64,000 nt of DNA from Hymenobacter lapidiphilus (GTDB lineage Bacteria > Bacteroidota > Bacteroidia > Cytophagales > Hymenobacteraceae). Location: the NCBI RefSeq assembly GCF_003417065.2, contig NZ_QVLT01000004.1:62001-126000 (forward strand). Direction: 5' to 3'. Position 1 is the first letter of the stretch, and the number at the start of each line of letters is the position of its first letter. The translations under genes and the position numbers were made by a program. Shown piece by piece: positions 56,813 through 64,000 of this stretch. A model generated the notes under the pieces. The model was not told the origin of the DNA. It saw only the letters and a program-made list of their open reading frames with translations, and did no database searches.

Positions 56813-58213
56813 ATGAAAACGCCCTACTTTCTACTCGCCGCCTGCCTGCTTGGTGCCACCGCGGCCCAGGCCCAAAACAGCCCCGCCCCCGCCGGTATCT
56901 GGGAGGGCAGCCTCGACGTTTCGGGCCGCGCCCTGCGCACCGTGTTCGAGCTGAAAGGCCCCGCTGCCGCGCTTACCGGAACGCTGGCCGTGCCCCAGCA
57001 GGGCCTCACGGGGATGCTCTTGAGTAGTGCCATTATCCGCCACGACAGCCTGCTGCTGGACGCCGATAAAATCGGGGGCAAGTTTGCCGGCCGCTTTGCC
57101 GCCGACGGGCAGCGGGTAACCGGCATCTGGAGCCAGGGTGGCGCGCAATTGCCCTTGACGCTGGTGCGCAGCAGTGCCGAAGCGCAGGCCGCCGCCGCCC
57201 CGGCCCGGCCCCAGGAGCCCAAAGGCCCGCTGCCCTACCGCGCCCTCGACCTCACGTTTCCCAATGCTAAGGGTGGTTTCAACCTGGCCGGCACGCTCAC
57301 GCTGCCCCAGGGCAAAGGCCCGTTTCCGGCCGTGGTGCTGGTATCGGGCTCGGGCCCCGAAGACCGCGACGAAGCCGTGTTTGGCCACAAGCCGTTTCTG
57401 GTGCTGGCCGATTACCTAACCCGTCGGGGCTTTGCGGTGCTGCGCTACGACGACCGGGGCACGGCCAAATCGGGCGGCACCTTCGCTGGGGCCCTCACCA
57501 CCGATTTCACGGCCGATGTCCAGGCGGCGCTGGCCTACCTGCGCACCCGCCCCGATATCAAATCCCGCCAAGTGGGCCTGATTGGGCACAGTGAAGGCGG
57601 CCTCATTGCCTGGCAGTCCGCGGCCCAGCCCCAGGGCCCCGATTTTGTGGTGAGTCTGGCCGGCCCCGGCCTGCCCGGCGACGCCATTCTGCTGCGCCAG
57701 CAAGTTGACCTGGCCCGTGCCGCCGGCGTCGATTCGGCTGCTATTGGGGCCAACCGGCGCCTGCACACCGCCCTGTTTGCCGCGCTGCACCGCCTGCCCG
57801 CTACTGCCACTACGGCCGAGGCCACGCAGCAACTGGCCGTCGTTATGCAGCAGCAGGTGCCTAGCCTCAGTGCCGAGCAAGCGCAAAAACAGACCGGCCG
57901 ACTTACCGCGCCCTGGCTGCGCAGCTTCCTGCTCACCGACCCGGCCACGTATCTAACCAAGGTGAAGTGCCCCGTACTGGCTATCAATGGCACCACCGAT
58001 TTGCAGGTAGCTGCCGACGAAAACCTGCCTGCCATCGAGCGGGGCCTCAAAGCCGCCCGCAATTCCAACGTCACGGTGCGCGCCCTGCCCGGCCTCAACC
58101 ACCTCTTCCAAACCGATGCGGCCGGCACCAGTCACTACGCCGAAATCGAGGAAACATTTGCTCCATCTGCCCTCAAAGTTGTAGGCGACTGGCTGGCGAA
58201 GCAGACGAAATAA
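56813..58213 (+). CDS. Secreted alpha/beta hydrolase with N-terminal beta domain
   Basis: 466 aa from ATG 56813: signal peptide KTPYFLLAACLLGATAAQAQ, a beta-sandwich domain (about 25-120, IWEGSLDVSGRALRTVFELKG), then an alpha/beta hydrolase with GSGPEDRDEA, RYDDRGTAKSGG and the nucleophile motif GHSEGG (Ser260); the catalytic His is probably in LPGLNHLF. A serine esterase or peptidase of the BD-FAE/DLH-like type; substrate unknown. It is divergent from the LytS kinase. Confidence 0.9.
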   Translation: MKTPYFLLAACLLGATAAQAQNSPAPAGIWEGSLDVSGRALRTVFELKGPAAALTGTLAVPQQGLTGMLLSSAIIRHDSLLLDADKIGGKFAGRFAADGQRVTGIWSQGGAQLPLTLVRSSAEAQAAAAPARPQEPKGPLPYRALDLTFPNAKGGFNLAGTLTLPQGKGPFPAVVLVSGSGPEDRDEAVFGHKPFLVLADYLTRRGFAVLRYDDRGTAKSGGTFAGALTTDFTADVQAALAYLRTRPDIKSRQVGLIGHSEGGLIAWQSAAQPQGPDFVVSLAGPGLPGDAILLRQQVDLARAAGVDSAAIGANRRLHTALFAALHRLPATATTAEATQQLAVVMQQQVPSLSAEQAQKQTGRLTAPWLRSFLLTDPATYLTKVKCPVLAINGTTDLQVAADENLPAIERGLKAARNSNVTVRALPGLNHLFQTDAAGTSHYAEIEETFAPSALKVVGDWLAKQTK

Positions 58214-58222
58214 GAACCAAAA

Positions 58223-58330
58223 AAGAACGTCATTCTGAGCAACGCGAAGAATCTCGCGTGCATTCGTTGAAACGGTTATCGTTCGACGAATGCACGCGAG
58301 ATTCTTCGCGTTGCTCAGAATGACGTTCTT
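58223..58330. repeat. Large inverted repeat, family 1, copy g
   Basis: Perfect 45-bp arms (58223-58267 and 58286-58330) with an 18-nt loop, the longest perfect stem in the window. Core variant GTCATTCTGAGCAACGCGAAG. Between the convergent hydrolase and cytochrome genes. Confidence 0.95.
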
Positions 58331-58349
58331 CTCTAATCTCTAATCACCG

Positions 58350-58778
58350 CTACTGCCCATCCGAGCCGTTGCAGCGGCCGAGGAGCTCCGAGGTTTCGCG
58401 CATGGTGTAGGGCTGGTTGTTGTTGCCCCAGTTGGTTTGCACGAAGTTGAGCAGGTTGGTGATTTGTGAGTCGGTCAGGTCTTCGTGGCCGGGCATTATC
58501 TGGTTGTAGTGGATGCCATTGACTACAATATCGCCCTGCATGCCCTTGCGGATGAGGCAGGGCAACTCGGCGCGGTGCTGGGCCACGTAGTCGGCGGCGG
58601 CCACGGGCGGGATGAGGCGCTCCAGGCCCTGGCCCTGGTCGCCGTGGCAACTGCTGCAGTGGGCGGCGTAGAGCTGGGCGCCTTCGTTCTGGCGTTCGGT
58701 AAAGCAGCTTTCCAGCGAGAAGGCAAGTGTCAGGAGCAGACTGCCGGCCCCCAGCAGCCGTAGCGGGCGGCTCCTCAT
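58350..58778 (-). CDS. Monoheme cytochrome c lipoprotein
   Basis: 142 aa. Lipoprotein signal ending FSLESC (Cys25), heme-binding CSSCH (Cys41, Cys44, His45) and probable axial Met95 in NQIMPGHEDL. Class I type c domain. Overlaps the SCO1 gene by 4 bp (ATGA), so coupled. It should carry electrons at the inner- or outer-membrane periplasmic face. Confidence 0.93.
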   Translation of the reverse strand: MRSRPLRLLGAGSLLLTLAFSLESCFTERQNEGAQLYAAHCSSCHGDQGQGLERLIPPVAAADYVAQHRAELPCLIRKGMQGDIVVNGIHYNQIMPGHEDLTDSQITNLLNFVQTNWGNNNQPYTMRETSELLGRCNGSDGQ

Positions 58779-59461
58779 TTGGCTGCCACGGGCTGCGGCG
58801 CCTCGGCTTCCTCCTTCAGCAGTACCGGAATGTCCTTAATGAGCTGGTCGACCTGCGCGGCCACCATCCCGTCGTACACGCCCCGCACCCGGCGCCGCGA
58901 ATCGACGAGGGCGAAGGTGCCGCTGTGGGCGTAGCCGCCGGGTACAGTCGCGTCCACCTGCGCGCCGGTCATGTAGGCCTTGGCCAGCGCGAAAATGGAG
59001 TCGCGGGGGGCCGTGGCGAAGTGCCAGCGCGAGGCGTCGTTGATGCCCAGCCGCTCGGCGTAGTCGCGCAGCACCGGAATCGAGTCGTGGGCCGGGTCGA
59101 TGGTGTGGCTCAGAAACAGCACGTTGGGGTTGGGTTCGAAGGCCTTGTACACGCGCAGCAGCTCGCTCTGCATTTTGGGGCAGATGCTGGGGCAAGTCGC
59201 AAAGAAGAAATCGGTGACGTACACCTTGCCCGCAAAAGTCTGGTTGGTGATTACCTGCCGGTCCTGGTTGGTGAGGCGGAAGGCCGGAATGGGGTCGGGC
59301 AGCGTGTCGGCGGCCGAGGTGGGCTCGGCAGACTTAAAGCCCAGCACCGGCAGGCGCTCAACTGGGTTTTCGGGGGCCGATGAGCAGCCGCCGAGCGAAA
59401 GGCTCAGGGCGGCCCCGGCAGCGGCCAGCAGCAGGCCGGCACGACGAAGCGGATAGGTCAT
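58775..59461 (-). CDS. SCO1/SenC-family copper chaperone, lipoprotein
   Basis: 228 aa from ATG 59461. Lipobox LGGC (Cys26), thioredoxin-like fold, copper-binding CPSIC (Cys90, Cys94) and a downstream His in GGYAHSGTFALVD. SCO1 proteins deliver copper to the CuA site of cytochrome oxidase or act as thiol reductases. It is followed by cytochrome c with a 4-bp overlap and preceded by a 141-aa lipoprotein. Confidence 0.94.
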   Translation of the reverse strand: MTYPLRRAGLLLAAAGAALSLSLGGCSSAPENPVERLPVLGFKSAEPTSAADTLPDPIPAFRLTNQDRQVITNQTFAGKVYVTDFFFATCPSICPKMQSELLRVYKAFEPNPNVLFLSHTIDPAHDSIPVLRDYAERLGINDASRWHFATAPRDSIFALAKAYMTGAQVDATVPGGYAHSGTFALVDSRRRVRGVYDGMVAAQVDQLIKDIPVLLKEEAEAPQPVAAK

Positions 59462-59474
59462 TATATAAAACAGC

Positions 59475-59900
59475 TTATTGAGTAACAGAGGACGAAGGTG
59501 CCGCCGCGGGCGCGGTGCCCAGCAACTGGCGGGCGGTGGCCTGACTGCTATCAAACAAACGGCCCACCGAATCGATGCGTTCCTGCTGCATAGAATAGTA
59601 AACCAGCCGGCGGGCGTCGACCACGGTGTCGGCCGGGCGGCGGTAGCGGTGCATCCAGTCCATCATCCCGTTTTCGGCGCCCACGAGGGCCCTGCGGGCC
59701 TGGCCGATAGCCACGGTGTCGGCGGCCGGCGCTTTGGCCAGCTGCTGGCGCAGCTCGTAGAGCTGGTCCATTTGGGCCATCAGCGAATCGTGGCGGGCCA
59801 GTACGGTCTTTTCGGCCGTGGCCACCTGTTGCTCCGCGCTGGGCTGGCTCTGGCAGGCCGCCAGCAAGCAGAGCAGGCCGGCAAAATATAGCATTTTCAT
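59475..59900 (-). CDS. Small lipoprotein of the SCO1/cytochrome operon
   Basis: 141 aa from ATG 59900. Lipobox LLAAC (Cys at about 16), then a helical, Gln/Arg-rich mature part (VATAEKTVLARHDSLMAQMDQLYELRQQLAKA) with a coiled-coil look and a MDWMHRYRRP segment. Only 13 bp before the SCO1 start, so co-transcribed. Function unknown; membership of the copper/cytochrome unit suggests a periplasmic helper. Confidence 0.8.
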   Translation of the reverse strand: MKMLYFAGLLCLLAACQSQPSAEQQVATAEKTVLARHDSLMAQMDQLYELRQQLAKAPAADTVAIGQARRALVGAENGMMDWMHRYRRPADTVVDARRLVYYSMQQERIDSVGRLFDSSQATARQLLGTAPAAAPSSSVTQ

Positions 59901-59958
59901 GCCCGCAAAGGTAAGCAGGGAAGATGAGGGTGCCGTGAAACAACGCCCGCTCACCTAT

Positions 59959-60177
59959 TCACCACTGCACCGATTCGCCCCAGTGCCAGAGGGCGGCACC
60001 CAGCGTCCAGGCGGCCCACACGAACAGGCCCCCAATGGCCAGCAAAACCAGCAATAGCACCAGCAACAGGCCCTTGCCCGAGCCCTGGTACTTACCCTCG
60101 GCGTAGTGCGCCCGCAGCAGCGCCACGTTGCGGTTGTTGGCTTTATAGGCGAAGTCGAAAATGTTGCTCAAAAACAC
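59959..60177 (-). CDS. Small membrane protein upstream of the SCO1 operon (72 aa)
   Basis: One membrane segment (about 35-60, LLLVLLLVLLAIGGLFVWAAWTLG) after a basic N-terminus. The start is GTG at 60177, with no ATG in frame before the preceding stop. Tight spacing to the operon (58 bp) suggests it belongs to it. No family recognised. Confidence 0.6.
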   Translation of the reverse strand: MFLSNIFDFAYKANNRNVALLRAHYAEGKYQGSGKGLLLVLLLVLLAIGGLFVWAAWTLGAALWHWGESVQW

Positions 60178-60512
60178 CGTTTAAATCCATTTAAGCTGTA
60201 TTTATTATGGTTCTAGTATCTGTGTATTACTTTATGATAGCAAAAATTATACAGTTGATGTAAAACTGTATACAATCTCTGTGTGAGTTTATACAGAGTC
60301 AAATCTCATATCATTTGTACTCTACCTTGTTGGCTTACGAAGGTGATTATGCACCAATTGGAGCAACATGAAACATTATTGCAGCCAGAATATGCAACCA
60401 AATGTGCTGGCTGATCTTATAGGTTCATTTGCTGCACACGCATCATAAGATAGGTTTTGAAGCAACTTTATCCGTAGCATATCCCACCTTGACACTGTTT
60501 CTACCACTGCCA
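60178..60512. other. 335-bp AT-rich gap at the border of the right-hand accessory segment
   Basis: TATACAGTT (60248-60256) and AACTGTATA (60264-60272) form an inverted repeat; CTCTGT and ACAGAG pair nearby. The composition changes sharply here from GC-rich to AT-rich. No ORF of credible composition and no tRNA was found. Confidence 0.55.
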
Positions 60513-63248
60513 CTACAGCACGTCTTGTGGCTCGTCAGACTCTGCAGAAGACGCAAGGCTTGCTCTGATGAGTGCTTTGAACTTAGCCTTGAGCAAAGCT
60601 TTTCGCTCTTCTGCCTCACTGTTGCTATTAGGCAACTGCTGCTCTGCAGGAGGTGCTACGCGTACCCATTCTTGGTAATCACATCCATATAGGTAATTAG
60701 AGCATCCATAAAATGCCCATGGTTTACCGTTTTTGGTACCAGTGCGTAGCAACGCATCTGCCGTGACACAATGAGGACATTTCTTTCGTTTAGGATCATC
60801 ATCGTGCGCTTCCAACTCAGTGATAAACTGAGATTTGAAAGCAGGATTGGTTACAAGGATTACCTGCTCCTTAGCTCGTGTGAGCGCCACATAGAAGAGT
60901 CGCCGTTCTTCGCCGTTGTGGAACTGTTCTGCTTCGCTTAGTAATAGGCTTAGTACAGGGTCATCTGACATCTCGGAAGGGAACCCGAACTTACCTGAAC
61001 TGCAGTTGAGTAGAATGACAATATCAGCTTCGAGCCCCTTTGCCTTATGGACTGTGAGAAATGGAATGTGCAGGGTAAGGGCTTCACCAAGCTCATTCGA
61101 ATACGTGTAATGGATTGTGCTAGATGAATCAATGCTGAATGTTCGGTCGTTGTTTCTAATCCGTTTCAGGTCAAAAGAGTACCTGCCCAAGACTATAATT
61201 TCTTTCTGAGCAATTCCCGGAACCTCAGATATTAGCTGATCCAGCAACTGTTTAACAGTATCTGTATCATCTTGCTCCTGAGAGGTATTGTACACGATAC
61301 GGTAATTCGTCTGGTTACCGATGCTACCGCTCTTCAATGATTTTCGCACTTGATTTGGATTCTTCGTGATAAACTCACTAGAAACACCGATCAAGGGCTC
61401 ATGGAAGCGATAGGTTGTTTCTATCTTAGAATGCAGACTGTATCCAAAGTACTTGTTGAAGTTTTGAAACAAGGACATATCGCTGCCCGCAAAACGGTAG
61501 ATAGATTGCCAGTCGTCTCCTACGCAGAATAGCTTACACTGCGGGTTTTGCTCTCGTAAAGCCCGTATTAGATGATACCTACCTTGGGAGATATCTTGAA
61601 ACTCATCAATGATGATGTAGTCAAACCTCTCTCGATAAGCTCCTGAGCTAATGTATGAGGTTGCTTTGGTGATAAGGTCGCTGAAATCAAGCTCTTGACG
61701 TAATGCTAGTTCCTGTTCATAGCGCTCGTAGATCGGCGTTATTAGGTCAAGGAAATGCAGATTACGCTGCTTCTGGTGCTCATTGACTATTGAGTCATTT
61801 TGCCTCCGAACATCCTTGATGGAGTAGTTATTCGACTTCATCAGAACGATGAAGGTTTGCAGCAATGTGCTGAAGCTGTCAACTTCATCTGCTGCGGCAT
61901 TGGCAATGATTTCCCAGATTTCTTGTGGGGATTTCGGCTGCAACACGATGCTGTGCTGCAATAGGTTCTCTGCTAGGTTTTTAAACAGGGTGTTCTCCTG
62001 CATCTCGTAACTATACGATTCCAAAAGGGTAGTGCCATACACGTTGCTGGTCTGACGAGCCCACGCCATTTTCCCTTGGTACTTAGCGCTTGCCTGCTCC
62101 CGCGTTTCACCATTCTTTGCAAAAAAGGACGGCACATTACCATCATGATCGACTCCGAAGTGCTCTAAGTAAAGCTTCTTGTCTCCTTGTGTTATGGTAA
62201 AGTCCGGTTTCCATTGCCCGTAAAGAGGCGAGGATGTGGGATGCTCGTATGGAAATTCATACTGATACTCGACCCCGTTGAAGAGAAGAAAATTGGCAAT
62301 CTGGCATTCTTCTACACTTTTGACTACTTCCTGTTTGTAGGTTTTCTTCCCTTTCACCCAATGCTCCACGCTTTTGTAGGATCGAATATTATTATCCTTC
62401 AAGTGCTGAAAGTAGGCTCCTTGGTTCTGAAATTCCTCTGAAGACTTGACGGGTTTCAGATGATGGATGAAGTAGGTAGTTACTTTCTCAGCATATGCAC
62501 GATCCTGCATAAGCTTCTTAAACGTAGCGCTGATGAAAGCACGAAATTGGCTTTCATCATACAGAGAAGGCTGTTTTTGCTCCACAGCGCAGATAACATC
62601 CTTGCCGAATTTGTGAAAGGTTCGCGGCTGCATCCCTTTGATACCAATGCGGTCAGCGAGTGTGGTGGCTGATTTACTGGTAAACGAGATGAGCAAGATG
62701 TTGCTTGGATCGGTGCGGTATCGGTCAAGTACGTACTTGACCTTGCCAATGATTGTCGTGGTTTTACCAGAGCCTGCACCGGCAACAATCAAGCTGTTGT
62801 CCTCATTGCTGATGATGGCAGTGCGTTGCTGCAAATCAAGGCTTCTGCCTTCTATATGGCTAAAGATGTTATCGTATCGCTGCAGTTCTTGCGGGATAAA
62901 ATCCTTGTTGTAAGCTTGCCGGATCTCATCTCCCCGGTTATAATGGTCGAGGAAGGCTTGGATTGTGGCTTTCTCCAATGATGATAAATTAGTAGCCTCG
63001 TAAGCTAGCCCCTTGACTGCTTCAAAGGCAGCACTATACTGGTCCTTCCAGATTCTGAGTTTATAATTCTCAAAATAGCCCCATGAATAGGAAGTGAACG
63101 ACTTGAAGGCGGACTCTGCCTCTACAAGCGTTATTAGCAAGATTCTGAGCTTCGTCGTTAGGGCATTGCGCCTGCTGGTTTCGGAAATCTGCAGATAGAT
63201 TAGATAGACGACAAGCACCATGCAGATGCCCAATCCTAGATACGCCAT
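60513..63248 (-). CDS. Superfamily I DNA helicase (helicase IV-like) with membrane anchor and zinc finger
   Basis: 911 aa. N-terminal hydrophobic segment (about 3-20), Walker A AGAGSGKT (156-163), IIDEFQDIS, GDDWQSIYRFAGSD, and late motifs TVHKAKGLEAD and ALTRAKEQV. Between the helicase lobes at about 330-370, WKPDF...LYLEHFGV is the degenerate nuclease-like insert of this subfamily. A C-terminal CPHC...CSNYLYGC zinc finger resembles topoisomerase type. Its AT-rich composition and neighbours suggest an acquired, possibly defence-linked role. Confidence 0.9.
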   Translation of the reverse strand: MAYLGLGICMVLVVYLIYLQISETSRRNALTTKLRILLITLVEAESAFKSFTSYSWGYFENYKLRIWKDQYSAAFEAVKGLAYEATNLSSLEKATIQAFLDHYNRGDEIRQAYNKDFIPQELQRYDNIFSHIEGRSLDLQQRTAIISNEDNSLIVAGAGSGKTTTIIGKVKYVLDRYRTDPSNILLISFTSKSATTLADRIGIKGMQPRTFHKFGKDVICAVEQKQPSLYDESQFRAFISATFKKLMQDRAYAEKVTTYFIHHLKPVKSSEEFQNQGAYFQHLKDNNIRSYKSVEHWVKGKKTYKQEVVKSVEECQIANFLLFNGVEYQYEFPYEHPTSSPLYGQWKPDFTITQGDKKLYLEHFGVDHDGNVPSFFAKNGETREQASAKYQGKMAWARQTSNVYGTTLLESYSYEMQENTLFKNLAENLLQHSIVLQPKSPQEIWEIIANAAADEVDSFSTLLQTFIVLMKSNNYSIKDVRRQNDSIVNEHQKQRNLHFLDLITPIYERYEQELALRQELDFSDLITKATSYISSGAYRERFDYIIIDEFQDISQGRYHLIRALREQNPQCKLFCVGDDWQSIYRFAGSDMSLFQNFNKYFGYSLHSKIETTYRFHEPLIGVSSEFITKNPNQVRKSLKSGSIGNQTNYRIVYNTSQEQDDTDTVKQLLDQLISEVPGIAQKEIIVLGRYSFDLKRIRNNDRTFSIDSSSTIHYTYSNELGEALTLHIPFLTVHKAKGLEADIVILLNCSSGKFGFPSEMSDDPVLSLLLSEAEQFHNGEERRLFYVALTRAKEQVILVTNPAFKSQFITELEAHDDDPKRKKCPHCVTADALLRTGTKNGKPWAFYGCSNYLYGCDYQEWVRVAPPAEQQLPNSNSEAEERKALLKAKFKALIRASLASSAESDEPQDVL

Positions 63249-63354
63249 GAAAAATGTTTGTGCCGAAAACTTACTTTAGGTCGGCGAGCGGAAAGGTCAG
63301 GTGAGTGGCTGAGCGGCTTCGGTCGAAGCCGTGATAGTAGCAGTGTTAGCTTGG

Positions 63355-63966
63355 TTAGGCATTCTTAAGCACGAAACGAGCTTTTTCTAGTGCCTGCTCA
63401 TAATGGGCAGCAACAGCTTGCTCATCCGTATACTCATAACTCTTAGCGGCATAGATCTGAATGACGTTACGATTCCAATAGCAGCGGTACTCACCTAGTA
63501 TTCTGTTAAATGTGGCTTCTAGTTGACTTTTTACCCGTTGATAGTCATGACTATTCCCAAATTCTAGCCGAATTGAGCCTTCGTAACGAAACGTGACGCC
63601 TAACCTTGGGAAGCCTTCCGCCATGATTGTCGTTCTCATCCCTGCCCCAAATAATTGAGGGCTGCTTTCTGTTTGGAACTGGATGGCAGAATAAGCCGGA
63701 TTTTGCGAAAGAAGCTCATGCAGCTTCCGCACCTTCAGATTATGATCAAATGACTTGCTTGGAGCAAGGGCAACACTTACACTAGGTTGTGGCACCGCAA
63801 CAGGTTGTTTGGCTAAGCTATCTGTTGTTCTTGTGCTTGCTCGGGCTGCTGCTATAATAGAACGCGCTTCCGCAAGTGCGTCAGCAAAGCATTCTTTATC
63901 ATCACGTTGAGTCAGTACAATGCTCATCTCTCTGTTGTTCTTCTCAGAGAACTCATAAAGATTCAT
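63355..63966 (-). CDS. Hypothetical protein near the helicase (203 aa)
   Basis: Soluble, with a Ser/Ala/Pro-rich middle (about 35-70) and a C-terminal domain of alternating strands and helices (TFRYEGSIRLEFGNSHDYQRVKSQLEATFNRILGEY). ATG at 63966, with another in-frame ATG at 63927. It lies 106 bp upstream of the helicase on the same strand and may form an operon with it. No family recognised. Confidence 0.55.
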   Translation of the reverse strand: MNLYEFSEKNNREMSIVLTQRDDKECFADALAEARSIIAAARASTRTTDSLAKQPVAVPQPSVSVALAPSKSFDHNLKVRKLHELLSQNPAYSAIQFQTESSPQLFGAGMRTTIMAEGFPRLGVTFRYEGSIRLEFGNSHDYQRVKSQLEATFNRILGEYRCYWNRNVIQIYAAKSYEYTDEQAVAAHYEQALEKARFVLKNA

Positions 63967-64000
63967 TGAGCTAACGATAAGTGTAGATTCATTATGATAA

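Overview
The window looks like chromosome from a Hymenobacter-like bacterium (Bacteroidota, Cytophagales). The genes are GC-rich and Shine-Dalgarno sites are scarce. Several start regions carry the Bacteroidota sigma-A promoter form, TTG, about 19-20 bp, then TAnnTTTG. Lineage-typical products are present: a GH97 alpha-glucosidase, a secreted enzyme with a type IX secretion C-terminal domain, FHS-type sugar permeases, a LytS/LytR-type two-component pair and a TTG-started MutS2. This assignment rests on gene content and promoter form only.

Positions 1-9133 are an accessory region ending at the 3' side of a tRNA-Glu gene. It holds the C-terminal part of a protein with palm-polymerase-like motifs, a remnant of a duplicated gene, a HEPN plus zinc-ribbon protein behind a palindrome, a compact restriction-modification system (HTH-fused cytosine-C5 methyltransferase convergent with a PD-ExK nuclease), three unrecognised co-directional genes, a 68-nt nested inverted repeat between two terminators, and an HNH-AP2 endonuclease. 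A second, identical tRNA-Glu gene lies 1.2 kb further on, past a DUF1963 gene. Each tRNA copy has its own promoter and terminator.

Positions 10.6-31 kb are mostly core genes: GAPDH, a lipid kinase, YciH/SUI1, DUF1622, GH97, KdsB, a broken LysM/RlpA-like protein, DUF2400, MutS2, a MazF-type toxin-antitoxin pair, RlmF, a secreted phospholipase-D-like protein, MurB, DUF547 and an FHS permease. Positions 31-34 kb hold a membrane protein, a frameshifted DUF1810 gene and an AT-rich gene split by a stop codon. A 102-bp MITE-like element with a 7-bp target duplication sits just upstream of the split gene.

Positions 33.7-60.2 kb are again mostly core: an RlmL-like methyltransferase, a GH13 amylase, a Cys-rich copper-type protein, RecQ, an XRE-S24 regulator, pirin, GAF, an esterase, an M2 peptidase, SUKH, MtfA, a tyrosine phosphatase, a second FHS permease, DbpA, YihY, DUF2062, SseB, LytR/LytS, a hydrolase, and a small SCO1/cytochrome c operon. 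GH97, GH13 and the two FHS permeases fit use of starch or maltodextrins, although they are not in one operon. From 60.2 kb to the end the DNA is AT-richer and carries a membrane-anchored superfamily I helicase and an unknown neighbour, probably another accessory segment.

An unusual layer lies between the genes. There are two families of large, near-perfect inverted repeats (at least seven and three copies), two heptamer tandem arrays (one supplies a gene's stop codon, the other abuts a start codon), and several locus-specific long hairpins. No rRNA, CRISPR array or integrase was seen.
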